Origin: Planctomycetota bacterium
GTDB lineage: Bacteria > Planctomycetota > Phycisphaerae > Phycisphaerales > SM1A02
Reading direction: 5' to 3'
Length of the DNA: 64,000 nt
Assembly: GCA_016873115.1 (NCBI GenBank)
Contig: VGYB01000004.1
Location: forward strand, 40,582-104,581
The position numbers and the translations under genes were made by a program. Positions 55,570 to 63,305 of the stretch are shown piece by piece. Numbering within the stretch: the stretch's first letter is position 1; each line of letters opens with the position of its first letter. Under the pieces are notes generated by a model, which saw only the letters and a list, made by a program, of their open reading frames with translations, searched no databases and had not been told where the DNA came from.

Positions 55570-56430
55570 ATGAGCGTCTCCAGCATTGCTGTCATCGGCG
55601 CCGGCACCATGGGTTCCGGCATCGCCCTCACCGCCGCGCAGTCGGGCATCAAGGCCTTCCAGATCGACCTGCATCAGGCCACGCTCGACAAGGCGAAGAC
55701 CGGCCACGCGAAGAGCCTGGCCCGCCTCGTCGAGAAGGGCAAGATGCAGCAGGCCGACGCCGACGCCGCGCTCGCGCGCATCAGCTACTGCACCGACATG
55801 GCGCAGGCAAAGGGTGCCGACTGGGCCGTCGAGGCCGCCACCGAGAATGTGGAGATCAAGAAGAAGCTCTTCAAGGCGATGCAGTCGACCTTCGGCGCGC
55901 AGTGCGTGCTCGCCACGAACACCAGCAGCATCTCGATCACCGACATCGCGAGCGCCGTGGGCGCCGACGCGCACCGCGTGATCGGCATGCACTTCTTCAA
56001 CCCGGTGCCGATCATGAAGCTCGTCGAGGTGATCAAGGGCCTCGCCACGAGCGAGGAGACGACGCAGCGCACGATCGCGCTGGCGAAGGCCATGGGCAAG
56101 ACGCCCGTGCCCGCGAACGACCGTGCAGGCTTCGTGAGCAACCGAGTCCTGATGCCGATGATCAACGAGGCCTTCCACGCGTGGATGGAAGGCGTGGCGA
56201 AGCCCGAGGACATCGATCAGATCATGCTGCTGGGCTGCAACTTCCCGATGGGGCCGCTGCGCCTGGCCGACTTCATCGGCCTCGATGTCTGCCATGACAT
56301 CATGATGGTGCTCCATCGCGAGCTCGGTGACCCCAAGTTCTTCCCCTGCCCGCTGCTGCGGCAGCTCGTGCAGGCCGGCCGGCTCGGGGACAAGACCGGC
56401 CGCGGCGTGTTCGAGTACCCGGCAAAGTGA
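55570..56430 (+). CDS. 3-hydroxybutyryl-CoA dehydrogenase
   Basis: Interconverts acetoacetyl-CoA and 3-hydroxybutyryl-CoA. Rossmann loop VIGAGTMGSGIA, ATNTSSISITDIA, the catalytic histidine in RVIGMHFFNPVPIMKLVEVI, and GFVSNRVLMPMINEA and LGCNFPMGPLRLADFIGLD in the C-terminal domain. Start at MSVSSIAVIG gives 286 aa, as in clostridial Hbd. A TACGAT ends 10 bases before the ATG. The next gene, an isobutyryl-CoA-mutase-like subunit, suggests a shared C4-acyl-CoA route. Confidence 0.94.
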   Translation: MSVSSIAVIGAGTMGSGIALTAAQSGIKAFQIDLHQATLDKAKTGHAKSLARLVEKGKMQQADADAALARISYCTDMAQAKGADWAVEAATENVEIKKKLFKAMQSTFGAQCVLATNTSSISITDIASAVGADAHRVIGMHFFNPVPIMKLVEVIKGLATSEETTQRTIALAKAMGKTPVPANDRAGFVSNRVLMPMINEAFHAWMEGVAKPEDIDQIMLLGCNFPMGPLRLADFIGLDVCHDIMMVLHRELGDPKFFPCPLLRQLVQAGRLGDKTGRGVFEYPAK

Positions 56431-56480
56431 GTTCCCGGACCGATTGGACTCCGGCGCACCGCGACTAGAATCGGGGCGCC

Positions 56481-58154
56481 ATGTCCACGAACGCCTCGAA
56501 CAAGACCGCCGCGGGCGCGAAGCCCGACCGCATCGACCCCGAGACCGTGACCCTGTCCGGCTATGTGCTGCAGGAGACCTACGGACCGGTCGATGCGCCC
56601 ACGACCAACCGCCGCGAGCAGGACCGCGTCGATGTGCGCATCGGCGAGCCGGGACAGTTCCCGTTCACGCGCGGCGTGCACCGCACGATGTACCGCTCGC
56701 GCCTCTGGACGATGCGCCAGTTCGCGGGCTTCGGCAGCGCCGACGACACCAACCGTCGCTTCAAGTACCTGCTCGAGAACGCCAAGGGGACAAAGGCGAA
56801 CACCGGCCTCTCCACCGCGTTCGACCTGCCGACGCTGATGGGCCGCGACAGCGACGATGCGCTGAGCGTGGGCGAGGTCGGCCGCTGCGGCGTGGCGATC
56901 AGCACCGTCGACGACATGCACCGGCTCTACGCCGACATCCCGATCGGCGAGGTCACCGTGAGCCAGACGATCAACGGCCCCGCAGCCGTGATCTGGGCGA
57001 TGTACCTGGCGATGGCGCGTGACCGTGGCATCCCGTGGTCGAGCCTCGGCGGCACGCTGCAGAACGACATCCTCAAGGAATTCCACAGCCAGAACGAGTT
57101 CATCTATCCGCCCGAAGCGAGCCTGAAGCTCGTGGTGGACACGATCGAGTTCGCCAGCCAGCACCTGCCCAAGTGGAACTCGGTCTCGATCTCGGGCTAC
57201 CACATCCGCGAGGCCGGGTCGACCGCCACGCAGGAACTGGCCTTCACGCTGCGCGACGGCATGGAGTATGTCGAGGCGTGCATGAAGCGCGGCCTCGACA
57301 TCGATTCCTTCGGTCCCCGCCTGTCGTTCTTCTTCAACAGCCACAACGAGTTCTTCGAGGAGATCTGCAAGCTCCGCGCGGCACGCCGCATCTGGGCGCA
57401 TGCGATGCGCGAGCGCTTCGGCGCCAAGCAAGAGCGCTCGTGGCTCATGCGCACCCATGTGCAGACGGCTGGCTGCAGCCTGACCGAGCAGCAACCGCTC
57501 AACAATGTCGTGCGTGTGGCGTACCAAGCCATGGCCGCGGTGCTCGGCGGCTGCCAGAGCCTGCACACCGACAGCATGGACGAGACCCTCGGCCTGCCGA
57601 CCGAGCAGGCGGTGCGCGTGGCGCTGCGCACGCAGCAGATCCTCGCGCACGAGACCGGTGTGCACCGCACCGTCGATCCGCTGGGCGGCTCGTGGTTCGT
57701 CGAGAGCCTCACCGACCAGATGGAGCACGATGCCAACGCCTACATCCGCGAGATCGACGACATGGGCGGCGTGGTGTCGGGGATCCACAAGGGCTACTTC
57801 CGCCGCCAGATCGCCGAGGCGAGTTACCGCTTCGGGCAGGAGATGGAAGCCGGTGACCGCGTGATCGTGGGCGTGAACGCCTACCGCGAGGGCAACGAGG
57901 ACCACCAGGTCGAGATCCTGCAGATCTCGCACGCGGTCGAGACGGAGCAGTGCGATCGACTCGCCGAGTTCCGTCGCACGCGCGACGGCGACAAGGTCAA
58001 GCGCGCGCTCGATCGCATCCGCACGGCGTGCCGCGACGGACAGAATGTGATGCCAACGCTCGTCGATGCCGCGAGCGATCGATGCACGCTCGGCGAGATG
58101 GTCCAGGCGATGGCCGACATCTACGGCCGCTACTCGGGCGGACCCGAGTGGTGA
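56481..58154 (+). CDS. icmA: B12-dependent acyl-CoA mutase large subunit, isobutyryl-CoA mutase type
   Basis: Radical mutase that moves the thioester group on a branched acyl-CoA. The TIM-barrel substrate domain is complete: RGVHRTMYRSRLWTMRQFAGFG, NTGLSTAFDLPTLMGRDSDD, GTLQNDILKEF, SISGYHIREAG and QTAGCSLTEQQPLNN. There is no C-terminal cobalamin domain (557 aa in all), so a separate B12 subunit is needed and is not in the window. Specificity residues favour isobutyryl/butyryl-CoA: Phe81 stands where methylmalonyl-CoA mutase has Tyr89, and Gln204 where it has Arg207. A TAGAAT ends 9 bases before the ATG. Confidence 0.85.
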   Translation: MSTNASNKTAAGAKPDRIDPETVTLSGYVLQETYGPVDAPTTNRREQDRVDVRIGEPGQFPFTRGVHRTMYRSRLWTMRQFAGFGSADDTNRRFKYLLENAKGTKANTGLSTAFDLPTLMGRDSDDALSVGEVGRCGVAISTVDDMHRLYADIPIGEVTVSQTINGPAAVIWAMYLAMARDRGIPWSSLGGTLQNDILKEFHSQNEFIYPPEASLKLVVDTIEFASQHLPKWNSVSISGYHIREAGSTATQELAFTLRDGMEYVEACMKRGLDIDSFGPRLSFFFNSHNEFFEEICKLRAARRIWAHAMRERFGAKQERSWLMRTHVQTAGCSLTEQQPLNNVVRVAYQAMAAVLGGCQSLHTDSMDETLGLPTEQAVRVALRTQQILAHETGVHRTVDPLGGSWFVESLTDQMEHDANAYIREIDDMGGVVSGIHKGYFRRQIAEASYRFGQEMEAGDRVIVGVNAYREGNEDHQVEILQISHAVETEQCDRLAEFRRTRDGDKVKRALDRIRTACRDGQNVMPTLVDAASDRCTLGEMVQAMADIYGRYSGGPEW

Positions 58155-58161
58155 TTGCGGG

Positions 58162-58177
58162 GCGGCCAAGCGGCCGC
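58162..58177. terminator. Short hairpin between convergent genes
   Basis: A 6-bp GC stem (58162-58167 with 58172-58177, 4-base loop) just after the mutase gene. Weak. Confidence 0.35.
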
Positions 58178-58194
58178 TGGCTGTCCTGAAGAAG

Positions 58195-58425
58195 TCAGTC
58201 GACGCTGTCAGCGTCGAATCCGGGCCGACGCACCGGTCGCCCGGCCGAACCCGGATCAAGGTAGGCGCCCTGCGGGATCACCGAGCAGATCGAGGTGGCG
58301 CCGTACTGCTCACGCACGATGCGCGAGGCCTCCTCGCGCGAGTCGGCCGGGACATCGAACTCGCGCTCGAGCCCGCCCATCCACGGTCCGACGGCCGTGA
58401 CCCGGAAGACCTGCTTCATCGGCAT
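58195..58425 (-). CDS. Small unknown protein coupled to citrate synthase
   Basis: 76 aa, beginning three bases after the citrate synthase stop. Sequence FRVTAVGPWMGGLEREFDVPADSREEASRIVREQYGA looks like a compact alpha/beta fold; I do not recognise it. A Met two codons later is an equally good start. Its placement and lack of any better frame in the gap argue for a real gene. Confidence 0.6.
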   Translation of the reverse strand: MPMKQVFRVTAVGPWMGGLEREFDVPADSREEASRIVREQYGATSICSVIPQGAYLDPGSAGRPVRRPGFDADSVD

Positions 58426-58428
58426 GGC

Positions 58429-59583
58429 TCAGCCCTTCCAGTGCTGGAGCGCCGGTCCCTTGTACTCGGCGAGCGGGCGGATGATGCGGTTGTTCGCGTG
58501 CTGCTCCATGATGTGGGCGCACCAGCCGGTGATGCGCGATGCCACGAAGATCGGCGTGTACTGCGGCACGGGGATCCCCATGATGAAGTAGGTCATGCCG
58601 CACGGGAAGTCCACATTGGGGTGGATGGTCTTGTCGCGCAGCATGATCGCCTGCACCTGGTCGCCCATGTCGAACCACTTCTTGGCGGTCGGCCCGAGCT
58701 GCTCGGCGAGCTTGAGGCCCCACGAGCGCAGGATGCCCGCGCGGTGGTCGCCGTTCTTGTAGACGCGGTGACCGAAGCCCATGAGCTTGCGCTTCTCGGC
58801 GAAGGCGCGCTGCATCCAGGCGTCGACCGTCATGGCGCCGCCTGCGCAGTCGCGATCGATGTCCTTGAGCATCTCCATCGCCATCTCATTGGCGCCACCG
58901 TGCAGCGGGCCCTTGAGCGCGCCGATGCCGCCGCAGACGGCGCTGTGCATGTCGCTCTCGGTGCTCGCGATGCAGCGGCAGGTGAAGGTGCTCGCGTTGA
59001 AGTCATGCTCGGCGTAGAGCACCAGGCTCACATCCATGATGCGCGCTTCGAGTTCGCTCGGCTTGCGGCCGCTCATGCACCACATGAGGTTCGCGGCATG
59101 GCCGAGCGTGGGATCGGGATCGACCGGCGGCTTGCCATCGAGCGTGCGCTGGCAGATGCCGATGAGCGTGGGGATCTGCGCCAGCAGGCGCTTGGCCTTG
59201 CGCAGCTCGGCCGCGGGCGAGTTGTCCTCGCACTCCGGGTCGTGGTGCGAGAGCATGCTCACGCCCGAGCGCAGGATGCTCATGGGGTGCGCAGCGGGGG
59301 TTTCCTTGGCGATGCGCACGACCGCGTCACGCACGCTCGCAGGCACCTGGCGCATGTCCGACACTTCCTTGCGGAACGCGTCGAGCTCGGCGGCCGTCGG
59401 CTTGTGGCCCACGAGCAGCAGGAAGGCGACCTCTTCGAAGCTCGCGTGCTCGGCAAGATCGGCGATCTCGTAGCCGCGGTAGATCAGCTGCGTCTGCGTC
59501 ACGGCGCAGATTGAAGTGTCGCCAACGGTCTGGCCGGCAAGGCCGCGGGTGTCGACCGGCTTGGGGGCTGCAGCGGTGCTCAT
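58429..59583 (-). CDS. gltA: Citrate synthase (or 2-methylcitrate synthase)
   Basis: Condenses oxaloacetate with acetyl-CoA (or propionyl-CoA). Catalytic residues are in GPLHGGANEMAMEML (His), GFGHRVYKNGDHRAG (His) and the late DFPCGMTYFIMGIP (Asp). Short 384-aa form without the allosteric extension, as in Gram-positive and archaeal type II enzymes and in methylcitrate synthases, which cannot be separated here. No prp genes are nearby, so citrate synthase is the default. AAGGAG lies five bases before the ATG, and a TACCAT 28 bases before it. Confidence 0.92.
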   Translation of the reverse strand: MSTAAAPKPVDTRGLAGQTVGDTSICAVTQTQLIYRGYEIADLAEHASFEEVAFLLLVGHKPTAAELDAFRKEVSDMRQVPASVRDAVVRIAKETPAAHPMSILRSGVSMLSHHDPECEDNSPAAELRKAKRLLAQIPTLIGICQRTLDGKPPVDPDPTLGHAANLMWCMSGRKPSELEARIMDVSLVLYAEHDFNASTFTCRCIASTESDMHSAVCGGIGALKGPLHGGANEMAMEMLKDIDRDCAGGAMTVDAWMQRAFAEKRKLMGFGHRVYKNGDHRAGILRSWGLKLAEQLGPTAKKWFDMGDQVQAIMLRDKTIHPNVDFPCGMTYFIMGIPVPQYTPIFVASRITGWCAHIMEQHANNRIIRPLAEYKGPALQHWKG

Positions 59584-59644
59584 GGGTTCTCCTTGATCGT
59601 TCGGATCGCTGATGGTAGCGCGGCCGGGGATCAGGGGAACTTCG

Positions 59645-59650
59645 TATCGT
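59645..59650 (+). promoter_or_regulatory. -10-like TATCGT, probable leaderless start
   Basis: Ends 7 bases before the ATG at 59658. Confidence 0.5.
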
Positions 59651-59657
59651 CCCGGCC

Positions 59658-60329
59658 ATGCCACCACTTCATGCTGCGCTCTTAGCCCTGATCGTTCTTG
59701 CCTGCTCCGCGTGCGTGGCAACGGGGCCGCAGCCCTCGAAGGCCGCGGCTGTCGCTGATCTGCTGACCGGCGACTTCTCGAGCGCGGAGCAAGCCACGCT
59801 GGATCCGGAATTCCGCCATGTGGTGCTGCACGCACGACGGATCTGGGCCGGCCCGAACCACCCCAAGGGACCGGGCGACGCGGTCTGGCTCTATGTCGAG
59901 CAGGCCATGGCCGAGGCAGAGGACAAGCCGTACCGCCAGCGCGTCTACCGCATCTCGGAGCTCGGTGGCGTTCGCGCGGGCACGGTGCGCAGCGAGGTCT
60001 TCGAGTTCAAGGATGGCGCGGAGCGCTTCGTGAACTGCTGGAAGGATGGGTGCGCCGCGATCGAGGCGATCGGACCCGATGCACTCACGCCGCGCGAGGG
60101 TTGTGCGATCGAACTCACGCGCGATGGCGCGACCGGCGGCTGGACCGGCAGCACGCACGAACAGGATTGCGTGAGCACGCTGCGCGGCGCAAGCTGGGCA
60201 TCGAGCGAGGTGGTGCTCCTGCCGGGCGTGCTCGAGACCTGGGACCGCGGCTTCGACGCTGCGGGCCAGCAGGTCTGGGGCGCCGTCAAGGGGCCGTACC
60301 GATTCGTGCGGATGGATCAGGTGAAGTGA
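59658..60329 (+). CDS. CpeT/CpcT-like lipoprotein
   Basis: 223 aa with a lipoprotein signal (ALLALIVLACSACVA; lipobox with Cys). The mature part follows the CpcT/CpeT family: LLTGDFSSAEQA, WLYVEQAMAEAEDKPYRQRVYRI, then FVNCWKDGCAAIEA and a late GPYRFVRMD. In cyanobacteria this beta-barrel attaches bilins to phycobiliproteins, but no phycobiliproteins occur here and the family is also found in nonphototrophs, where the ligand is unknown. Confidence 0.8.
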   Translation: MPPLHAALLALIVLACSACVATGPQPSKAAAVADLLTGDFSSAEQATLDPEFRHVVLHARRIWAGPNHPKGPGDAVWLYVEQAMAEAEDKPYRQRVYRISELGGVRAGTVRSEVFEFKDGAERFVNCWKDGCAAIEAIGPDALTPREGCAIELTRDGATGGWTGSTHEQDCVSTLRGASWASSEVVLLPGVLETWDRGFDAAGQQVWGAVKGPYRFVRMDQVK

Positions 60330-60381
60330 TCGGGCCGGCGGCGCCGATCATGCGACTGCTCGGCTCCTGACCATCCCCTGT

Positions 60382-60387
60382 TAGGCT
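60382..60387 (+). promoter_or_regulatory. -10-like TAGGCT, probable leaderless start of the kinase gene
   Basis: Ends 7 bases before the GTG at 60395, supporting that GTG as start. Confidence 0.5.
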
Positions 60388-60394
60388 GCACCGC

Positions 60395-63301
60395 GTGTCG
60401 ACAGATGACCCGACCTATGTGGGCGATCTGCCGGGGGATGATGACTCCTTTGGCGCGAAGGCCTTTGAGCCCGTCGCCACCGAGCGAGCGGGTGACCAGA
60501 TCGGTCCGTACAAGCTGCTCGAGCTTCTCGGCGAGGGCGGCTTCGGCACGGTCTGGCTCGCCGAGCGCCGCGAGCCCTTCGTGCAACGGGTCGCGCTCAA
60601 GCTGATCAAGGCAGGCATGGACTCCAAGGCGGTGATCGCGCGCTTCCGCCAGGAGCGCCAGGCGATGGCCGCCATGAGCCACCCCAACATCGCCAAGGTC
60701 TACGACGGCGGTCTCACTCCTGCAGGTCGCCCCTACTTCGCGATGGAGTATGTGAAGGGTGAGCCCATCACGACCTTCTGCGACCGGGCGAAGCTGGGCA
60801 TCGAGGACCGGCTGAGGCTCTTCGAGCAGGCTTGCGAGGCGATCCTGCACGCGCACCTCAAGAGCATCGTCCACCGCGACATCACGCCGCGGAACATCCT
60901 CGCCTATCAAGTCGAGGGAGAGGGCCCCAAGCTCAAGGTGATCGACTTCGGCCTGGCCAAGGCGATGGGTGCTGGCATCGGTGAGCAGAGCGTCCATACG
61001 GGCACCAACAGGATCGTCGGCACCCCGGCCTACATGAGCCCCGAGCAGGCCGACCCGAGCAGCTCCGACATCGACAGCCGCACGGATGTCTATTCGCTGG
61101 GCGTGCTGCTCTACGAACTGCTGGCGGGCGCGCCGCCCTTCGATCCCGACGAGATCAAGAGGGACACCATCAGGCTGCTGGCGGAGAAAGATCCGCCGAG
61201 CCCGAGCGATCGGCTCTCGGGGATCGCATCGAAGGATCAGGAGTCCACCAGCCGCATCGAGCGCTCGCGGGGAGTGCGGACGGCGGAGCTCGTGCGGCGG
61301 CTGAGGGGCGAGCTGGAGTGGATCCCGCTGAAGGCGATGCGCAAGGAGCGGCAGCACCGCTACCAGACGGCGCTGGAACTGGTGAACGATGTCCGTGCGT
61401 ACCTCGACGGTCGGCCGCTGCAGGCCGGGCCGGAGTCGGCGAGTTACCGAGTGCGCAAGTATGTGCGCCGCAACCGCGCGCTCGTCGCGGGCGTGGGTGC
61501 GGTGGCCGCTGCGCTGGTGGTGGGCGTGGGCCTTGCGACCTGGCAGTGGCGCGAGGCGGTCGCGGCGAAGGATGCGGCGCTGGCGAGCGAAGCGAAAGCC
61601 AGGGAGAGCGAGGCCACGGCAACGGAGCGCGCCGAGCAACTCAAGAAGGTGTCCGACTTCCAAGCCGGGATGCTCGGCTCCATCGACACGAAGGCCGCAG
61701 GCGAAGGGCTGATGACCGACGTGCGCGAGCGCTTTGCCGCGGCGCTCGAGAAGGCGGGCGTGCCTGAGGTAGATCGCGAGGCGCAGACCGCAACGCTCGG
61801 CGACCTGCTCACGCGTGTGAACGCCACCGACACCGCCGCGGCGATGATCGACCGCACGATCCTGAAGCCGGCGATCAAGACGATCGACGACTCATTCAAG
61901 GACGACCCGGCAACCGACGCGAGCCTGCGGCAGGCGCTGGCGGACCTCTATCGCACCGTCGGCCTGTACGACGCGGCCTTCCCGCTGCAGGAGTCCGCCC
62001 TCGCCACCCGCCGCCGCAGGCTCGGCGAGGAGCACCCGAATACGCTCAGCTCCATCAACAACATGGGCCGCCTGCTCCAGGCCCAGGGCAAGCTCGCCGA
62101 GGCGGAGCCGTACTACCGCGAGGCGCTTGAGAAGCGTCGCCGCACGCTCGGCGAGGAGCACCCGAGCACACTCACCTCCATCGGCAACATGGGCTTCCTG
62201 CTCCAGGCCCAGGGCAAACTCGCCGAGGCGGAGCCGTACTGCCGCGAGGCGCTCGAGAAGCGTCGCCGCACGCTCGGCGAGGAGCACCCGGACACGCTCA
62301 CCTCCATCAGCAGCATGGGCTTCCTGCTCCAGGCCCAGGGCAAACTCGCCGAGGCGGAGCCGTACTGCCGCGAGGCGCTCGAGAAGTACCGCCGCACGCG
62401 CGGCGAGGAGCACCCCAATACGCTCAACTCCATCACCAACATGGGCGGCCTGCTCCAGGCCCGAGGCAAGCTCGCCGAGGCGGAGCCGTACCTGCGCGAG
62501 GCGCTCGAGAAGAGCCGCCGCACGCTCGGCGAGGAGCACCCGAGCACGCTCAACTCCATAGGCAACATGGGCTTCCTGCTCAAGGCCCAGGGCAAGCTCG
62601 CCGAGGCGGAGCCGTACTACCGCGAGGCGCTCGAGAAGCGCCGCCGCACGCTCGGCGAGGAGCACCCCAACACGCTCAACTCCACCAACAACATGGGCTC
62701 CCTGCTCAGGGCCCAGGGCAAGCTCGCCGAGGCGGAGCCGTACTGGCGCGAGGCACTTGAGAAGCGCCGCCGCACGCTCGGCGAGGAGCACCCGGACACG
62801 CTCCGCTCCGTCAACAACATGGGCTTCCTGCTCCAGGCCCAGGGCAAGCTCGCCGAGGCGGAGCCGTACTGCCGCGAGGCGCTCGAGAAGCGCCGCCGCA
62901 CGCTCGGCGAGGAGCACCCGGACACGCTTCAATCCATCAACAACATGGGCTACCTGCTCCAGGCCCAGGGCAAACTCGCCGAGGCGGAGCCGTACCTGCG
63001 CGAGGCGCTCGAGAAGAGCCGCCGCACGCTCGGCGAGGAGCACCCGGACACGCTCATCTCCATCAACAACATGGGCGGCCTGCTCGATTCCCAAGGCAAG
63101 CTCGCCGAGGCGGAGCCGTACTTCCGCGAGGCGCTTGAGAAGAGCCGCCGCACGCTCGGCGAGGAGCACCCGGGCACGCTCGCGTGCGCGCAGGCGCTCG
63201 TCGACCTGTACACGGCCTGGGACAAGTCCGAGCCCGGCAAGGGCTACGACCAGAAGGCCGCGGAGTGGCGAGCGAAGCTGCCAGCCACCGCCACGCCCTG
63301 A
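60395..63301 (+). CDS. Membrane Ser/Thr protein kinase with kinesin-light-chain-type TPRs
   Basis: 968 aa. Residues 38-330 are a Hanks-type kinase: GEGGFGTVWLA loop, ATP lysine K69 (VALKLIKAG), catalytic loop HRDITPRNIL (160-169), DFG at 184-186 and TPAYMSPEQA. The Asp of HRD and the Asn are kept, but the lysine two residues after the Asp is threonine. One transmembrane helix at about 361-382 (ALVAGVGAVAAALVVGVGLA) puts the rest outside the cytoplasm. A short helical stretch follows, then nine near-identical 42-residue TPRs (543-920, pattern LGEEHPxTLxSINNMGxLL) and a degenerate tenth. The layout is typical of planctomycete kinases. Confidence 0.92.
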   Translation: MSTDDPTYVGDLPGDDDSFGAKAFEPVATERAGDQIGPYKLLELLGEGGFGTVWLAERREPFVQRVALKLIKAGMDSKAVIARFRQERQAMAAMSHPNIAKVYDGGLTPAGRPYFAMEYVKGEPITTFCDRAKLGIEDRLRLFEQACEAILHAHLKSIVHRDITPRNILAYQVEGEGPKLKVIDFGLAKAMGAGIGEQSVHTGTNRIVGTPAYMSPEQADPSSSDIDSRTDVYSLGVLLYELLAGAPPFDPDEIKRDTIRLLAEKDPPSPSDRLSGIASKDQESTSRIERSRGVRTAELVRRLRGELEWIPLKAMRKERQHRYQTALELVNDVRAYLDGRPLQAGPESASYRVRKYVRRNRALVAGVGAVAAALVVGVGLATWQWREAVAAKDAALASEAKARESEATATERAEQLKKVSDFQAGMLGSIDTKAAGEGLMTDVRERFAAALEKAGVPEVDREAQTATLGDLLTRVNATDTAAAMIDRTILKPAIKTIDDSFKDDPATDASLRQALADLYRTVGLYDAAFPLQESALATRRRRLGEEHPNTLSSINNMGRLLQAQGKLAEAEPYYREALEKRRRTLGEEHPSTLTSIGNMGFLLQAQGKLAEAEPYCREALEKRRRTLGEEHPDTLTSISSMGFLLQAQGKLAEAEPYCREALEKYRRTRGEEHPNTLNSITNMGGLLQARGKLAEAEPYLREALEKSRRTLGEEHPSTLNSIGNMGFLLKAQGKLAEAEPYYREALEKRRRTLGEEHPNTLNSTNNMGSLLRAQGKLAEAEPYWREALEKRRRTLGEEHPDTLRSVNNMGFLLQAQGKLAEAEPYCREALEKRRRTLGEEHPDTLQSINNMGYLLQAQGKLAEAEPYLREALEKSRRTLGEEHPDTLISINNMGGLLDSQGKLAEAEPYFREALEKSRRTLGEEHPGTLACAQALVDLYTAWDKSEPGKGYDQKAAEWRAKLPATATP
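62021..63154 (+). repeat. Nine tandem 126-bp repeats coding TPRs
   Basis: Each unit codes 42 residues (LGEEHP... to ...EALEKRRRT). Copies are close to identical in DNA, differing mainly at codons for the variable TPR face (Y/C/L/W/F after AEP, and the residue after NMG). A partial tenth copy starts at 63155. Confidence 0.95.
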
Positions 63302-63305
63302 CCGC

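Noticed and set aside
52500..55652. Very long open frame (1050 codons) on the minus strand across the ABC operon
   Set aside because: It runs opposite to four overlapping genes with clear motifs; long antisense frames are expected in DNA this GC-rich, and its translation has no recognisable domains.
56217..58259. 680-codon minus-strand frame across the mutase gene
   Set aside because: Antisense of a gene with unmistakable mutase motifs; low-complexity translation.
62021..63154. CRISPR-like tandem array
   Set aside because: Units are contiguous 126-bp coding repeats with no spacers and stay in frame; they encode TPRs.
61892..63169. 425-codon minus-strand repeat protein
   Set aside because: It is the reverse complement of the TPR repeats; the plus frame continues from the kinase and has the TPR pattern.
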